A stretch of DNA of 64,000 nt from Actinomadura sp. K4S16 (GCF_008327685.1 NZ_BDDE01000013.1:372001-436000), one strand, 5' to 3'. Counted from the stretch's first letter, positions 25,732 through 34,396 are shown. Numbers and translations are program-made. The notes: generated by a model from the letters alone, not told the origin.

Positions 25732-27288
25732 ATGGGGTGGGACGGTGAGGGGGTGCTGGCGGGGCGGTACCGGAAGCTGGGGCTTGTCGGGCGGGGCGGG
25801 ATGGGGTCCGTGTGGCGGGCCTATGACATCGAGCTGGAGCGCGAGGTCGCCGTCAAGGAACTGCGGGTGCCCGAGCATGTCAGCGAGGCCGAGAGGGCCG
25901 TCTGGTACGCGCGGATGGAGCGGGAGGCTCGCGCCGCCGCCCGGCTGCGGCATCCGGGGATCGTCACCGTCCATGACCGCGTGGTGGGTGAGGACGGGCG
26001 TCCGTGGATCGTGATGGAGCTGGTCGGGGGGCGGTCGCTGGAGCAACTGCTGGCCGAGCGGCGGCCGCTTCCAGGCCCGCGGGTCGCCGCGATCGGGCTG
26101 GCCATGCTGGACGCGCTGTCGGCCGCGCACGCGCAGGGCGTCGTGCACCGCGACGTCAAACCGGCCAATGTGCTGCTGGACGGTGACCGGGTCGTCCTGA
26201 CCGACTTCGGCATCGCGGCGGTGGAAGGCGACGCCACACTCACCCGGTCGGGTGCGGTGCTGGGGACGCCCGCCTACATGTCTCCCGAACAGGTGCACGG
26301 GGAGAGCGCGTCTCCTGCCTCGGACCTGTGGGCGCTCGGTGCGACCCTGTACGCGGCGGCGGAGGGCCGTCCACCGTTCACCGCGCCCACGCACGGCGCC
26401 CTGTTCATCGCCATCGCCACCAAGGAGCCCGCCCCGCCCCAGTGCGGCGGGCCACTCGCAGAACTCCTGAACGGCCTGCTCCGGAAGGATCCCGCCGCCC
26501 GGCCGTCTCCCGCGCAGGCCCGCGAGCTGCTCAACGCCGTGACCGCCCCCGGCTACCGGCCTCCCGCCCAGGACGGGGCGCACGACCTGGGCTCCGCGAC
26601 GCGCGCCGACACTCTTCACGGGGCCCGCGGCGGCCGTGACCGTCCGGTCGCCGTTCGGGGGGCCTTCGCCTGCGCCTGGCTCGCGATCGCCGGCACCCTT
26701 CTGCTGCCGCACGAGTTCCAGGACGCGATCGGATTCGCGATCCTCACAGAATCGGCCCCGCCCTGGTCCGTGGGGCTGCTGGGACTGGCGATCATCCTTT
26801 CGATCGGGCTGCGGAGATTCACCCGCCGGCCAGTGCTCGTCCTCGCCGCGGTGGCCGTCCTCAACGTGGCGCTCATCCTCGTCGCTCCGGTGGACGACAA
26901 CCACGTCCTGGCCGAAATGGTGTCCAGACCCTCCAGGCACGCGGAGATCGGATACGCATGGGCCGTCGGATGGCTGGCGAGCGCGGGCGCGCTCATGTTC
27001 GCCTTCGGGGGGACGAACGGCTCGCTGGCCTCCCGGATACCCTCCCCCGAAGCGCGTCGGGCGGTACTCGGGACGGCCGTCATCGTCGAGGGCGCGGTGG
27101 CGGTGCTGTGGCCGGGGCTCGTCTTCCGGCTCCTGGGCATGGACATGGACGTTGAACTGGACCTGGTCGGCGTCAGCGGCTCCCACGCCTGGGTCTTCGG
27201 CGCCTCTCTCGGCCTCGCCTTCGCGGCCTGGCTCGCCGTCCAGGCCTATATCTGGTCGGGCAGGCGCGGGATCGGCCTCAGCCCGTGA
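25732..27288 (+). CDS. Membrane Ser/Thr protein kinase
   Basis: This 518-aa protein has an N-terminal Hanks-type kinase: GRGGMG (20-25), AVKEL with Lys42, HRDVKPAN (139-146, Asp141), DFG (158-160), and GTPAYMSPEQ in the activation segment with preceding Thr/Ser residues. After about residue 300 the protein has roughly five hydrophobic segments rather than one helix plus PASTA, NHL or lipoprotein sensor domains. The charged loop between them (APVDDNHVLAEMVSRPSRHA) is short. It is probably a signalling kinase with a membrane sensor part of unknown ligand. No partner gene is adjacent. Confidence 0.9.
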   Translation: MGWDGEGVLAGRYRKLGLVGRGGMGSVWRAYDIELEREVAVKELRVPEHVSEAERAVWYARMEREARAAARLRHPGIVTVHDRVVGEDGRPWIVMELVGGRSLEQLLAERRPLPGPRVAAIGLAMLDALSAAHAQGVVHRDVKPANVLLDGDRVVLTDFGIAAVEGDATLTRSGAVLGTPAYMSPEQVHGESASPASDLWALGATLYAAAEGRPPFTAPTHGALFIAIATKEPAPPQCGGPLAELLNGLLRKDPAARPSPAQARELLNAVTAPGYRPPAQDGAHDLGSATRADTLHGARGGRDRPVAVRGAFACAWLAIAGTLLLPHEFQDAIGFAILTESAPPWSVGLLGLAIILSIGLRRFTRRPVLVLAAVAVLNVALILVAPVDDNHVLAEMVSRPSRHAEIGYAWAVGWLASAGALMFAFGGTNGSLASRIPSPEARRAVLGTAVIVEGAVAVLWPGLVFRLLGMDMDVELDLVGVSGSHAWVFGASLGLAFAAWLAVQAYIWSGRRGIGLSP

Positions 27289-27782
27289 ACGCAATGCGGC
27301 TGCGCATCCTCTTTGCCACCGCATTCGGGGATGGGCGGTGCGGTCATTCGGGCGAGGCCTCCTATCGGGTGACCTTGTCCGCAAGAAAAGGCGTCGGCGG
27401 GTGGGGCGGGGGTGAGAGGTTTCGGCAGCCGTGGGAGTGAGGGCCAGGTGGCCGCAGCGAAGTCAGGACCCGGCGCGGCGCGTTCGTCGGGGCATGCGCC
27501 GCAGGCCCGGATCCGAATTCCCGGCACGACAGGGCGCCGTAGCCGACGCGCCCGGGGCCGTGGGAGGTTCTCGGCGGTTCCTCGGAGAGGGGCCGGGACA
27601 CGCGGGGAATGGTGCGTCGCGTGGTCCGGTGGGGCGACATAATGGCGCGGACCGTCACGAACCAGGTGCGCGCGACGAACCCCCGCGGGACCGGCGAATA
27701 TGCGGTCGTCGGATGGGAAGACGATCTCTGGTACGTGGCGGTCGACGGGACACCCAGGGGGAAGGCAGGGGGCGAGTCCGCC
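27289..27782. other. Intergenic stretch with open frame joined to the next gene
   Basis: These 494 nt have no separate gene I can support. From 27609 the frame of the following lipoprotein is open and contains a fairly normal-looking peptide (MARTVTNQVRATNPRGTGEY and EDDLWYVAVDGTPRGKAGG). It might be a small upstream protein-like segment or chance. No strong hairpin was seen. Confidence 0.4.
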
Positions 27783-29339
27783 GTGACGCATGCAGAAAAG
27801 GGATGTCCCGGACAGCGAGGAACGGTTCCGCCCAGGTTTCGGACCCCGGTCGCGTTGGCGTTGCTGGCGGTGCTCGTTCTGGCCGCGTGCTCGACCTCCC
27901 ACCGCGCGGTCACCGAAAGGCCGGGCAAGGCGGCTGCGGCAACGCCGGAGACTCCGGAAACGCCCGAGAACGCCAAGCCCGGCACGGCGGACTGGCAGGT
28001 CCGCCGAAAGGGCGCCGAGCACGAGATCGAGGGGTACGCCGACCGCGTGAGCGTGCTGCCGGGCCAGTCGTTCCGGCTGTTCGTCTCGACCACGACGTCC
28101 GGGTTCACCGCCGAGGCGTTCCGGATGGGCTGGTACGGGGGCGCGAACGCGCGGCGCGTGTGGCGGTCCGGGCAGGTGCCCGGCGTCCGGCAGGCGGCGG
28201 CCCGGATCGACCGGAAGACGCGCACCGTGTCGGCGCCGTGGCGGCCGTCGCTCACCGTCGCCACGGCCGACTGGCCGGCGGGCAGCTACCTGATCAGGCT
28301 GACCGCCGCGTCGGGCGCGCAGCGGTTCGTGCCGGTGACCGTCCGCTCGACGGACACCGCTGGACGGGTCGTGGTGCTGAACGCGACCACCACGTGGCAG
28401 GCGTACAACAAGTGGGGCGGCTACGACCTGTACGGGGGGCCGTCCGGATTCTCCGACCGGTCCTACGCGGTCAGCTTCGACCGCCCCTACGACAAGAACG
28501 GCGCGGGCAAGTTCCTGACCTACGAGCTGCCCGCCATCGCCCTGGCCGAGAAGGCGGGCGTGCCGCTGGCGTACGCGACCGACAACGACCTGCACGCCGA
28601 CCCCGGCCTGCTGAGCAGGGCGCGCGGACTGCTCACCCTCGGGCACGACGAGTACTGGTCGACGGCCATGCGCCGGCGCGTGACGCAGGCCCGCGACCAG
28701 GGCGTCAACATCGCCTTCCTCGGCGCCAACGCGGTCAACCGGCACATCCGGTACGAGGCCACACCGCTCGGCGCCGACCGGCTGGTGGTCTGCTACAAGG
28801 ACTCCGCCGCCGACCCCGTCTCCCGGACGAACCCGGCCGAGTCGACACAGGACTGGCGGCTGCCGCCGAAGCCGCGGCCGGAGAGCGACCTCATCGGCAT
28901 CCAGTACATGTGCTTTCCGGCGGAGGGCGCGTTCACCGTCCACCGGCCCGACTTCTGGCTGTTCCGCGGCACCGGCGTGCGCGCGGGCACCCGGTTCCCC
29001 GGCATGGTCGGCCCGGAGGCCGACGCGATCGCCCCCGGCGGGCCGACACCGCCGACACTGGAGATCGTCGGACGCTCCCCGATCAGCTGCGGGGCCGGCA
29101 CGGCGGTCGCGCACGCGTCCTACTACACCACCCGCAGCGGCGCGGGGGTGTTCGCCACCGGCACCATGCGCTGGGTCTGCGCGATGCGCGGCAAGGCCTG
29201 CGGGCACGGCGTCGACGAGGCGGGGCGCGCCTTCGTCACCCGGGTCACCGACACGCTCGTCCGGGCGATGGCCGCCGGCCCGCTCGGCCGCAGCCACCCG
29301 TCCCGTCCCAACACCAAGCAGCTCACCGCCGCCCCCTGA
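27783..29339 (+). CDS. Lipoprotein with DMFase beta-subunit-like domain
   Basis: From GTG 27783 the product is 518 aa with a signal sequence and lipobox (ALALLAVLVLAACS). The mature part has the fold pattern of the N,N-dimethylformamidase beta-subunit C-terminal family: EAFRMGWYGGANARRVW, ATTTWQAYNKWGGYDLYGGP, SFDRPYD, LLTLGHDEYWSTAMRRRV and NIAFLGANAVNRHIRYE. Catalytic activity toward formamide is not implied; many exported actinomycete members have unknown substrates. The start at 27783 is preferred because it gives a proper lipoprotein signal, although the frame is open to 27609. No small (alpha) subunit gene is nearby. Confidence 0.85.
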   Translation: MTHAEKGCPGQRGTVPPRFRTPVALALLAVLVLAACSTSHRAVTERPGKAAAATPETPETPENAKPGTADWQVRRKGAEHEIEGYADRVSVLPGQSFRLFVSTTTSGFTAEAFRMGWYGGANARRVWRSGQVPGVRQAAARIDRKTRTVSAPWRPSLTVATADWPAGSYLIRLTAASGAQRFVPVTVRSTDTAGRVVVLNATTTWQAYNKWGGYDLYGGPSGFSDRSYAVSFDRPYDKNGAGKFLTYELPAIALAEKAGVPLAYATDNDLHADPGLLSRARGLLTLGHDEYWSTAMRRRVTQARDQGVNIAFLGANAVNRHIRYEATPLGADRLVVCYKDSAADPVSRTNPAESTQDWRLPPKPRPESDLIGIQYMCFPAEGAFTVHRPDFWLFRGTGVRAGTRFPGMVGPEADAIAPGGPTPPTLEIVGRSPISCGAGTAVAHASYYTTRSGAGVFATGTMRWVCAMRGKACGHGVDEAGRAFVTRVTDTLVRAMAAGPLGRSHPSRPNTKQLTAAP

Positions 29340-29386
29340 ATCGGCCGCCGACGGCCCGGTCCGCTCGGTCGGCGGCTGGATCAGGC

Positions 29387-29415
29387 AACCCCGTCCACAG
29401 GGTGTGGACGGGGTT
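29387..29415. terminator. Bidirectional terminator hairpin
   Basis: AACCCCGTCCAC (29387-29398) pairs perfectly with GTGGACGGGGTT (29404-29415). It lies between convergent genes, and the run of Ts on each side helps in both directions. Confidence 0.8.
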
Positions 29416-29450
29416 GAGCGTAAGGGCCGACGCCGCCAGCGGGGGGTTCG

Positions 29451-29900
29451 TCAGGGGCGGTGGAGGGTGTCCTTGAGGCCGCTCGTCCAGTGGACGGTCA
29501 GGGTGTTCGCGTGGGCGGCGGCGGTTCCGGAGGTGCGCTTTCCGGTGCCTTTTGTGCAGGTCAGCTTGATGTGGCCGGACGCGTTGACCGTGCCCGTGCA
29601 GAAGTCCGGCGCGTTGAGGGCGGCGGCGCCCCGGTAGAGGTGGAGCCGGACGCGGGCGCCGCCGGAGCCCGCCGTCCAGGTGCCGTCCAGAGCGGACTTC
29701 TTCTCGGCGCCCGGACGGACGCCGTTCAGCACGACCGCGCCGGGGCCGCCGGACGGAGAGCCCCCGGAGGACGGGCCTCCGGGGGTGCCGGTGGAGGCGG
29801 GCCCGCCGCCGGCGGTCGGGGGGATCGAGGGCTCCGATCCGCCGCAGCCGCCGGCGAGCAGGGTCAGGGCGGTCATGCCCGCCAGGGCCCGCCTCCGCAT
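29451..29900 (-). CDS. Small secreted lipoprotein
   Basis: This 149-aa protein has a lipobox (LLAGGCGG), a long glycine/serine/proline linker (about 25-55) and a small beta-rich domain: LDGTWTAGSGGARVRLHLYR, then FCTGTVNASGHIKLTCTKG and TLTVHWTSGLKDTLH. The two cysteines probably form a disulfide. I do not recognise the domain by name. It is 28 nt downstream of the 629-aa propeller gene on the same strand and so is probably co-transcribed with it. Confidence 0.8.
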   Translation of the reverse strand: MRRRALAGMTALTLLAGGCGGSEPSIPPTAGGGPASTGTPGGPSSGGSPSGGPGAVVLNGVRPGAEKKSALDGTWTAGSGGARVRLHLYRGAAALNAPDFCTGTVNASGHIKLTCTKGTGKRTSGTAAAHANTLTVHWTSGLKDTLHRP

Positions 29901-29928
29901 GTCGTCTCCGTTCCTCGAGGCCGGGCCC

Positions 29929-31818
29929 TCAGCGGCGGGCCGTGACCTTGTAGGTGGTCTTCTTCGGAGCCGGGGTCGGCGCCTTGGCGGCCTTCCGCTG
30001 GGTCGTCCCGGCCTTGAGCAGCTGCTTGAGCTTCGTGGCGACCGGGCCGGACGCCAGGCTCTGCGGCGTGTTGCTCGCGTTGATGCCGTTGCCCAGGTTG
30101 AGGACGCCGGTCATCTTCATCGAGTTCTGCGACGCGGGCGAGGGCAGGCCCATCATCTGGTTGATGACGCCGTCGAGGATCCCGAACGGACCGCAGCCCT
30201 TGGCGGCCGGGACGTCGATGGGCGCCTCCAGGGAGATGGCTCCCGGGACGAACCCGAGGTGCGGGTCGCCGTTCGGCGCCCCGGCCAGGAAGGTCGTCGG
30301 CAGGCTCGCGTTGATCGGACCGATGACGCAGGTGGTGCCGAGCAGCGGGTTGTTGAGGTGCACGTTGAGCGGCACCCGGACGGCGAGTCCGGTGTCGGTC
30401 AGGTAGAGGTGCACCTTGCCGGCCAGCGTCTGGCTGATCGTGAGGCGGTTGACCTCCCACATCGCGGCGGGCGACTTGCCGAGGATCGGGCCGATCAGGG
30501 GCAGCTGCCCGATGAGGCCGCCCTCCACCTCCACCGGCTTGGAGACGAGCTGCTCGCCGACCACGGGCGGGTCGAGGACGAGGTCGCCCGTCTCGTCCGG
30601 CGCGCCGAGGGAGCCGGTGATGCGGATTGCGCCGTTCGGCAGGCTCTGGTCGAACGTGCCGATCTTGACGTTGCCGCCGGTGGTGACCTGCGTCTGGCAG
30701 AGGGTCTCCACGGCGCACTGGTTCTGGAAGCGGGCGCCGGGGACGGGGCTGGAGCCCGGGTTCGGGGAGGGCACCGCCGGGTGGGACGAGCCGGACGGCG
30801 GGGCGGCCGGATCGAAGTGCCCGATCAGGCCGCGGCCGGGCTCGGTGAACCAGAGGTGGCCGCCGGGGCCGCTGATGATGCGGGTCGGCGCCGACAGGGT
30901 CGCCGGCAGCGGGTACTCGGCGATCTCGCCGGTGGCGGGGTCGAGGCTGCCGATGTTGCTGGCGGCGGCCTCGGTGAACCAGAGCTTGCCGCCGTGCGCG
31001 ACGATGCCGGTGGGGTCGGAGTCGGGGCGCCCCGGGGCGTACTCGGCGACCTCGCCGGTGGCCGGGTCGACGGAGCCGATCCTGCCGACGCCGGGCTGGG
31101 TGAACCAGACCTTGCCGTCCGGGCCGGACACGATGTCGCCCATGCCCGGGTAGCCCTGGTTGGTGAACGGCGTTTCGTAGGTGGTGACCGCGCCGGTGGC
31201 GGGGTCGAGCCGCCCGACCAGGCCGCTGTTGTCGCTGAACCACACCGCCTGGTCCGGGCCCACCGTGACCCCGTACGGGGCGAGGCCCGTCGCGTACGCC
31301 GTGACGTTCCCCGACGGGTCGACGCGGCCGATCGTGCCGGAGAAGGCGCCGGTGACCCACACCGAGCCGTCCGGGCCGGGCGCGATTCCGGCGATCTGCG
31401 CGTTGGCGAAGTTCACGTCGCCGGTCGTCGGCAGTTCGAAGAGCGTCGCGGCGCCGCTCGACGGGTCCACGCGTCCCACCCTGGGGACGCTGTAGGACAG
31501 GTCGGTGAACCAGACGGCGCCGTCGCTCGCGGCCGTCATCGCGTCCGGGATGCCGAGCCGGCCCTGCGAGTTCTCGCTGACCTTGAACTCGGTGACCTTG
31601 CCGTCGGCGCCGACGCGGCCGATGCCGCCGGCGTTCGCGGCGTACCAGACGGTGCCGCCCGGTCCGGCGGCGAGCCCGACCGGCGCGACGTCCGGCACCG
31701 GCAGCGCCACCTCGGTCACCTGGCCGTCGGCCGACGCCGACGGCATCGCCGCGAGCGGGCTCAGCCCGAGCACCGCGGCGAGGGCGATGGATCCCGCCCG
31801 TGTACGTCGATGGCGCAT
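29929..31818 (-). CDS. Secreted Vgb-like beta-propeller with C-terminal extra domain
   Basis: This 629-aa protein has a signal peptide (IALAAVLGLSPLAAMPSASA). The propeller (about 30-345) is built of repeats such as GPGGTVWYAANAGGIGRV, SDGAVWFTD, GPDGKVWFTQPGVGRIGSVD and GGHLWFTEPGRGLIGHFD. These match the virginiamycin B lyase-like repeat family. After a proline linker a second domain (about 375-600) has a cysteine pair (NQCAVETLCQT) and strand motifs seen in other exported actinomycete proteins, and the C-terminus is K/A/T/P-rich. Lyase activity is not implied. The leader carries a 19-bp tandem repeat, and a good promoter is visible at 31913-31941. Confidence 0.87.
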   Translation of the reverse strand: MRHRRTRAGSIALAAVLGLSPLAAMPSASADGQVTEVALPVPDVAPVGLAAGPGGTVWYAANAGGIGRVGADGKVTEFKVSENSQGRLGIPDAMTAASDGAVWFTDLSYSVPRVGRVDPSSGAATLFELPTTGDVNFANAQIAGIAPGPDGSVWVTGAFSGTIGRVDPSGNVTAYATGLAPYGVTVGPDQAVWFSDNSGLVGRLDPATGAVTTYETPFTNQGYPGMGDIVSGPDGKVWFTQPGVGRIGSVDPATGEVAEYAPGRPDSDPTGIVAHGGKLWFTEAAASNIGSLDPATGEIAEYPLPATLSAPTRIISGPGGHLWFTEPGRGLIGHFDPAAPPSGSSHPAVPSPNPGSSPVPGARFQNQCAVETLCQTQVTTGGNVKIGTFDQSLPNGAIRITGSLGAPDETGDLVLDPPVVGEQLVSKPVEVEGGLIGQLPLIGPILGKSPAAMWEVNRLTISQTLAGKVHLYLTDTGLAVRVPLNVHLNNPLLGTTCVIGPINASLPTTFLAGAPNGDPHLGFVPGAISLEAPIDVPAAKGCGPFGILDGVINQMMGLPSPASQNSMKMTGVLNLGNGINASNTPQSLASGPVATKLKQLLKAGTTQRKAAKAPTPAPKKTTYKVTARR

Positions 31819-31866
31819 GCCATCGCCTCCTATGGTTCCTCATCCCCGAAAGCCGACAGGAGTAGC

Positions 31867-31904
31867 GGTGATCGCGAAGGATCACGGTGATCGTGAAGGA
31901 TCAC
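31867..31904 (-). repeat. Tandem 19-bp operator-like repeat in a leader
   Basis: GGTGATCGCGAAGGATCAC (31867-31885) is followed immediately by GGTGATCGTGAAGGATCAC (31886-31904); the copies differ at one base. Each copy is itself an inverted repeat GTGATC-N6-GATCAC. They lie between the predicted promoter and the start codon at 31818. Confidence 0.85.
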
Positions 31905-31912
31905 AGGGGGCC

Positions 31913-31941
31913 AATAGAAACTCTTGAGTGTCCAGAGTCAA
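31913..31941 (-). promoter_or_regulatory. Predicted promoter of the Vgb-like gene
   Basis: On the minus strand TTGACT (31936-31941) is followed after 17 nt by TCTATT (31913-31918). Transcription would begin near 31906, immediately before the tandem repeat. Confidence 0.5.
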
Positions 31942-32010
31942 GCAAGATCGCGAGAACGGGCCGCAACCGGTCAAGCGGTACACCGGAACATTCCGAACCG
32001 CATCGACCGC

Positions 32011-32046
32011 CCGGACCACGGCCCGGCGGGCGGGGCCGTGGTCCGG
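32011..32046 (-). terminator. Second hairpin of a double terminator
   Basis: A perfect 14-bp stem, 32011-32024 with 32033-32046, with an 8-nt loop, downstream of the 207-aa secreted protein on the minus strand. Confidence 0.7.
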
Positions 32047-32052
32047 AAAGGC

Positions 32053-32088
32053 GGCGGGCCGGAAACGCGTCGGCGTTTCCGGCCCGCC
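32053..32088 (-). terminator. First hairpin of a double terminator
   Basis: A perfect 16-bp stem, GGCGGGCCGGAAACGC (32053-32068) with 32073-32088, capped by GTCG, 73 nt after the stop at 32162. It is separated from the next hairpin by 6 nt. Confidence 0.8.
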
Positions 32089-32161
32089 GGGGGTGGGCGC
32101 GGAGGGCTGCGGGGTGGGTCGGCCTCCGCGGATCATGTGCGCCGGATCAGCGCGGCACGGC

Positions 32162-32785
32162 TCAGGTCACGTTGATCTGCGGGAAGGTCCCGCCGCTGTT
32201 CTTGACGATGTACGCGCCGCTCAGCGATGCGGTGTCGCCGCTGTTCGCGATGCCCAGGCAGCCGGAGGTGACGTTGCTGATCGTCAGGCTGGCGCCGCCG
32301 GCGGTCAGCTTGCCGGTGCTGTTGGTGTAGGAGCCGGCCGCCGTGCCGTTGATGTCCATCTGGCAGAGGCCGAAGGCCGCCGAGGCGTGCGCGGAGATGC
32401 CGCTGATGCTGCCCGGCGTGACGCCGCCCGACGTGGGACCCGTGACGTTCACCTTCCAGGGGAGGGCCTTCGTGGTCACGGTGAAGGTGAAGCCACCGCC
32501 CTTGCAGTTGGTGAACCCGATCGAGCTGAGCGAGCCGACCTGGAGCGGCGAGGCGCCGCTCGTGGTCCCGTTCGGGATGCTGCCGGCGCCGGTGGACGCG
32601 GTGCAGGTCACCGCGATGCCGGTGGTGGTGTCGGTGATGACGAGGTTGCCGGAGTTGGCGGCGGTCACCGAGCCGCCGTTGGTCACGGTCGCGGTGAGGG
32701 TGGCGGCGCTGGCCGCGGGAGCGAGGAAGAGCGCGAGAGCGGACGCGCTCGTGGCGGCGAGGGCCACCGAGGTGATCTTACGCAC
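32162..32785 (-). CDS. Secreted hypothetical protein, Gly/Thr/Ser-rich
   Basis: This 207-aa protein has a signal peptide (VALAATSASALALFLAPAASA). The mature part is a small beta-sandwich-like sequence with ATVTNGGSVTAANSGNLVIT, TGIAVTCTASTGAG and SSIGFTNCKGGGFTFTVTTK. Four cysteines (VTCTA, TNCKG, LCQMD and GCLGI) may form two disulfides. I do not recognise a named domain. Its length and tone resemble abundant exported or surface proteins of actinomycetes. GTG 32785 is chosen for AGGAAAGG about 10 nt upstream and the direct signal peptide. Confidence 0.82.
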   Translation of the reverse strand: MRKITSVALAATSASALALFLAPAASAATLTATVTNGGSVTAANSGNLVITDTTTGIAVTCTASTGAGSIPNGTTSGASPLQVGSLSSIGFTNCKGGGFTFTVTTKALPWKVNVTGPTSGGVTPGSISGISAHASAAFGLCQMDINGTAAGSYTNSTGKLTAGGASLTISNVTSGCLGIANSGDTASLSGAYIVKNSGGTFPQINVT

Positions 32786-33169
32786 GGGGAATGACCTTTC
32801 CTGGGGGTGGGACCGGGTGCCTGGGGACGGGCACGGGCCTTCCTGCGTGGGTGGTGTGAGCTCACCATTCACCTACCAGCCAGTACGGTAAGCGGAGATT
32901 TTCACGGCCGACAAGGCTCGGAAGCGGGGACGACGCCGATTCCGGCAAGGTCTGTCAACGGCTGAGTAAAACGCGCGGCGCGGTTTGTTCGCCGATGAGG
33001 AGGCGGTGGTCGGCGGTCAACGGTCCGACCGGAAAGCGCCATGGGGCCGCGCCGATATCCGTGCCCCCGTCAACTCTCCGCGACGTATGCCTGTCAGTGA
33101 CCATATTCCTTTTCGCGGCACCGTTCCGAGGCCTTTTCCGACTAGACACCCCTGGGTATTTTGAACGGC
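32786..33169. other. Divergent intergenic region
   Basis: These 384 nt separate the secreted protein from the PucR-type regulator. The stretch is comparatively AT-rich near 32880-32960 and 33090-33165. It contains a minus-strand TTGACA (32953-32958) without a matching -10 at normal spacing, and TATTTT (33157-33162) shortly before the regulator. No gene or strong hairpin is seen. Confidence 0.45.
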
Positions 33170-34396
33170 ATGTCGGTTCCGGTTGGACAGGCCGCTCCGG
33201 CGCGCGGCGGGGACGGTGCGAACATCCGTCCCGAGCCGGCGCCCCCCGAACTCGTCGAGGTCCTGCGCTCGGGGCTCCCCGGACTGGCCGAGGAGATCTA
33301 CACGGCCGTCCGCACCACCGTCCCCGACTACGCGGTCGCGGACGGCGGCCCGCCCAGCCCGGAGCGGGTGGTGCGGGAGACCATGCGCACGTACATGGCG
33401 CGCTTCGCCGACCCGGCCGAGCCGCTCGACGGCCTGCTGGAGCTGCTGCACTCCTTCGGGCGCAAGGAGGTCACGGGCAACCGCAGCCTGGAGTCCCTGC
33501 ACGCCGCGATCCACATCGCCTTCGACACCTCCTGGCACCGGATCACCGAGGTGTGCGTCCGCAACAAGGTCTCGGGCGCCGATCTGGCCCGCGTCGCGGA
33601 ATTCCAAATGGCCTTCATGGACCAGATAATCGAGCCGATCGTCGAGGCTTATCTGGACCAGAGCCTTAAGGCGCCGGTCGACCTCGTCCATTCCCGCAGG
33701 CTGCTCATGCAGGGCCTTTCCACGCGTCCGGTCGCCTCCCGCGAGACCGTCGAGCACCTCGCGGCGAGACTCGGGTGGAACGTGCCGGAGACCGCGACGC
33801 CGGTCGCGGTCCGCCCCGGCGCGCGGTGGCGCCCGGCCGCCGAACGCAGCGACGTCCTGTCCGCCCTCGGCGGGTCCGCGCCCTGGCTGCTCGTGCCCGG
33901 CGAGGTCGACGAGGCCCGGCGCGCGCTGCTCGGTGCGGCGCTCGACCGCGGGCCCGTCGCGGTCGGCCTGACCGTGCCGCTGGACGAGATCCCCGACGCG
34001 CTGCGCTGGGCGCGCGGCGTGCTCGCCCTCGCCGAGGACGGCGTGATCGACGCGCCGCCGCTGATCCGCGCCGAGGACCACCTCCTCGACCTGTGGCTGA
34101 CGTGCGATCCGCCGCTCGTGGAGGAGCTCGCGCGGCGCAGGCTCGGCGGCCTGGCGGACCTGCCGGAGGCCAAGGGGCGCGCGCTCACCGAGACGCTGCG
34201 GGTCTGGCTGGAGCAGTGGAGCACGGCGGCGGACGTCGGGCGCCGCCTGCACCTGCACCCGCAGACCGTCCGGTACCGGCTGCGGCAGATCAGGAAGGAG
34301 GTCGGCGGCCCGCTGGACGATCCCGAGACGCGCTTCGTCCTGGAGGCCATCCTCAAGGCCCGCCGGCGGACGCCGCCGGAACGGCCCGCTTCCTGA
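33170..34396 (+). CDS. PucR/CdaR-type transcriptional regulator
   Basis: This 408-aa protein ends with the PucR C-terminal HTH: TLRVWLEQWSTAADVGRRLH, then LHPQTVRYRLRQIRKEVGG and DDPETRFVLEAILKARR. The N-terminal part is a helical RsbRD-like/sensory segment (LHSFGRKEVTGNRSLESLHA). A middle GGDEF-like CdaR region is degenerate. The start may be TTG 33161 or ATG 33170. It is followed 47 nt later by a second regulator of the same architecture and then by the cyd operon. Confidence 0.88.
   Translation: MSVPVGQAAPARGGDGANIRPEPAPPELVEVLRSGLPGLAEEIYTAVRTTVPDYAVADGGPPSPERVVRETMRTYMARFADPAEPLDGLLELLHSFGRKEVTGNRSLESLHAAIHIAFDTSWHRITEVCVRNKVSGADLARVAEFQMAFMDQIIEPIVEAYLDQSLKAPVDLVHSRRLLMQGLSTRPVASRETVEHLAARLGWNVPETATPVAVRPGARWRPAAERSDVLSALGGSAPWLLVPGEVDEARRALLGAALDRGPVAVGLTVPLDEIPDALRWARGVLALAEDGVIDAPPLIRAEDHLLDLWLTCDPPLVEELARRRLGGLADLPEAKGRALTETLRVWLEQWSTAADVGRRLHLHPQTVRYRLRQIRKEVGGPLDDPETRFVLEAILKARRRTPPERPAS

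Noticed and set aside
27246..29297. A long minus-strand open frame opposite the DMFase-beta-like lipoprotein
   Set aside because: Antisense shadow. The plus strand has a lipoprotein signal and family motifs.
29929..31818. Streptogramin resistance by virginiamycin B lyase
   Set aside because: Only the repeat architecture is shared. The protein is secreted and carries an unrelated C-terminal domain, so the resistance function is unsupported.
29680..31890. A long plus-strand open frame opposite the Vgb-like propeller
   Set aside because: Antisense shadow: the minus strand has repeated propeller blades and a signal peptide, while this frame is R/G/V-rich without motifs.
27289..33169. A mobile element or genomic island among the hypothetical secreted genes
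   Set aside because: GC content and codon use are uniform, and no integrase, transposase, tRNA or flanking direct repeats were seen.
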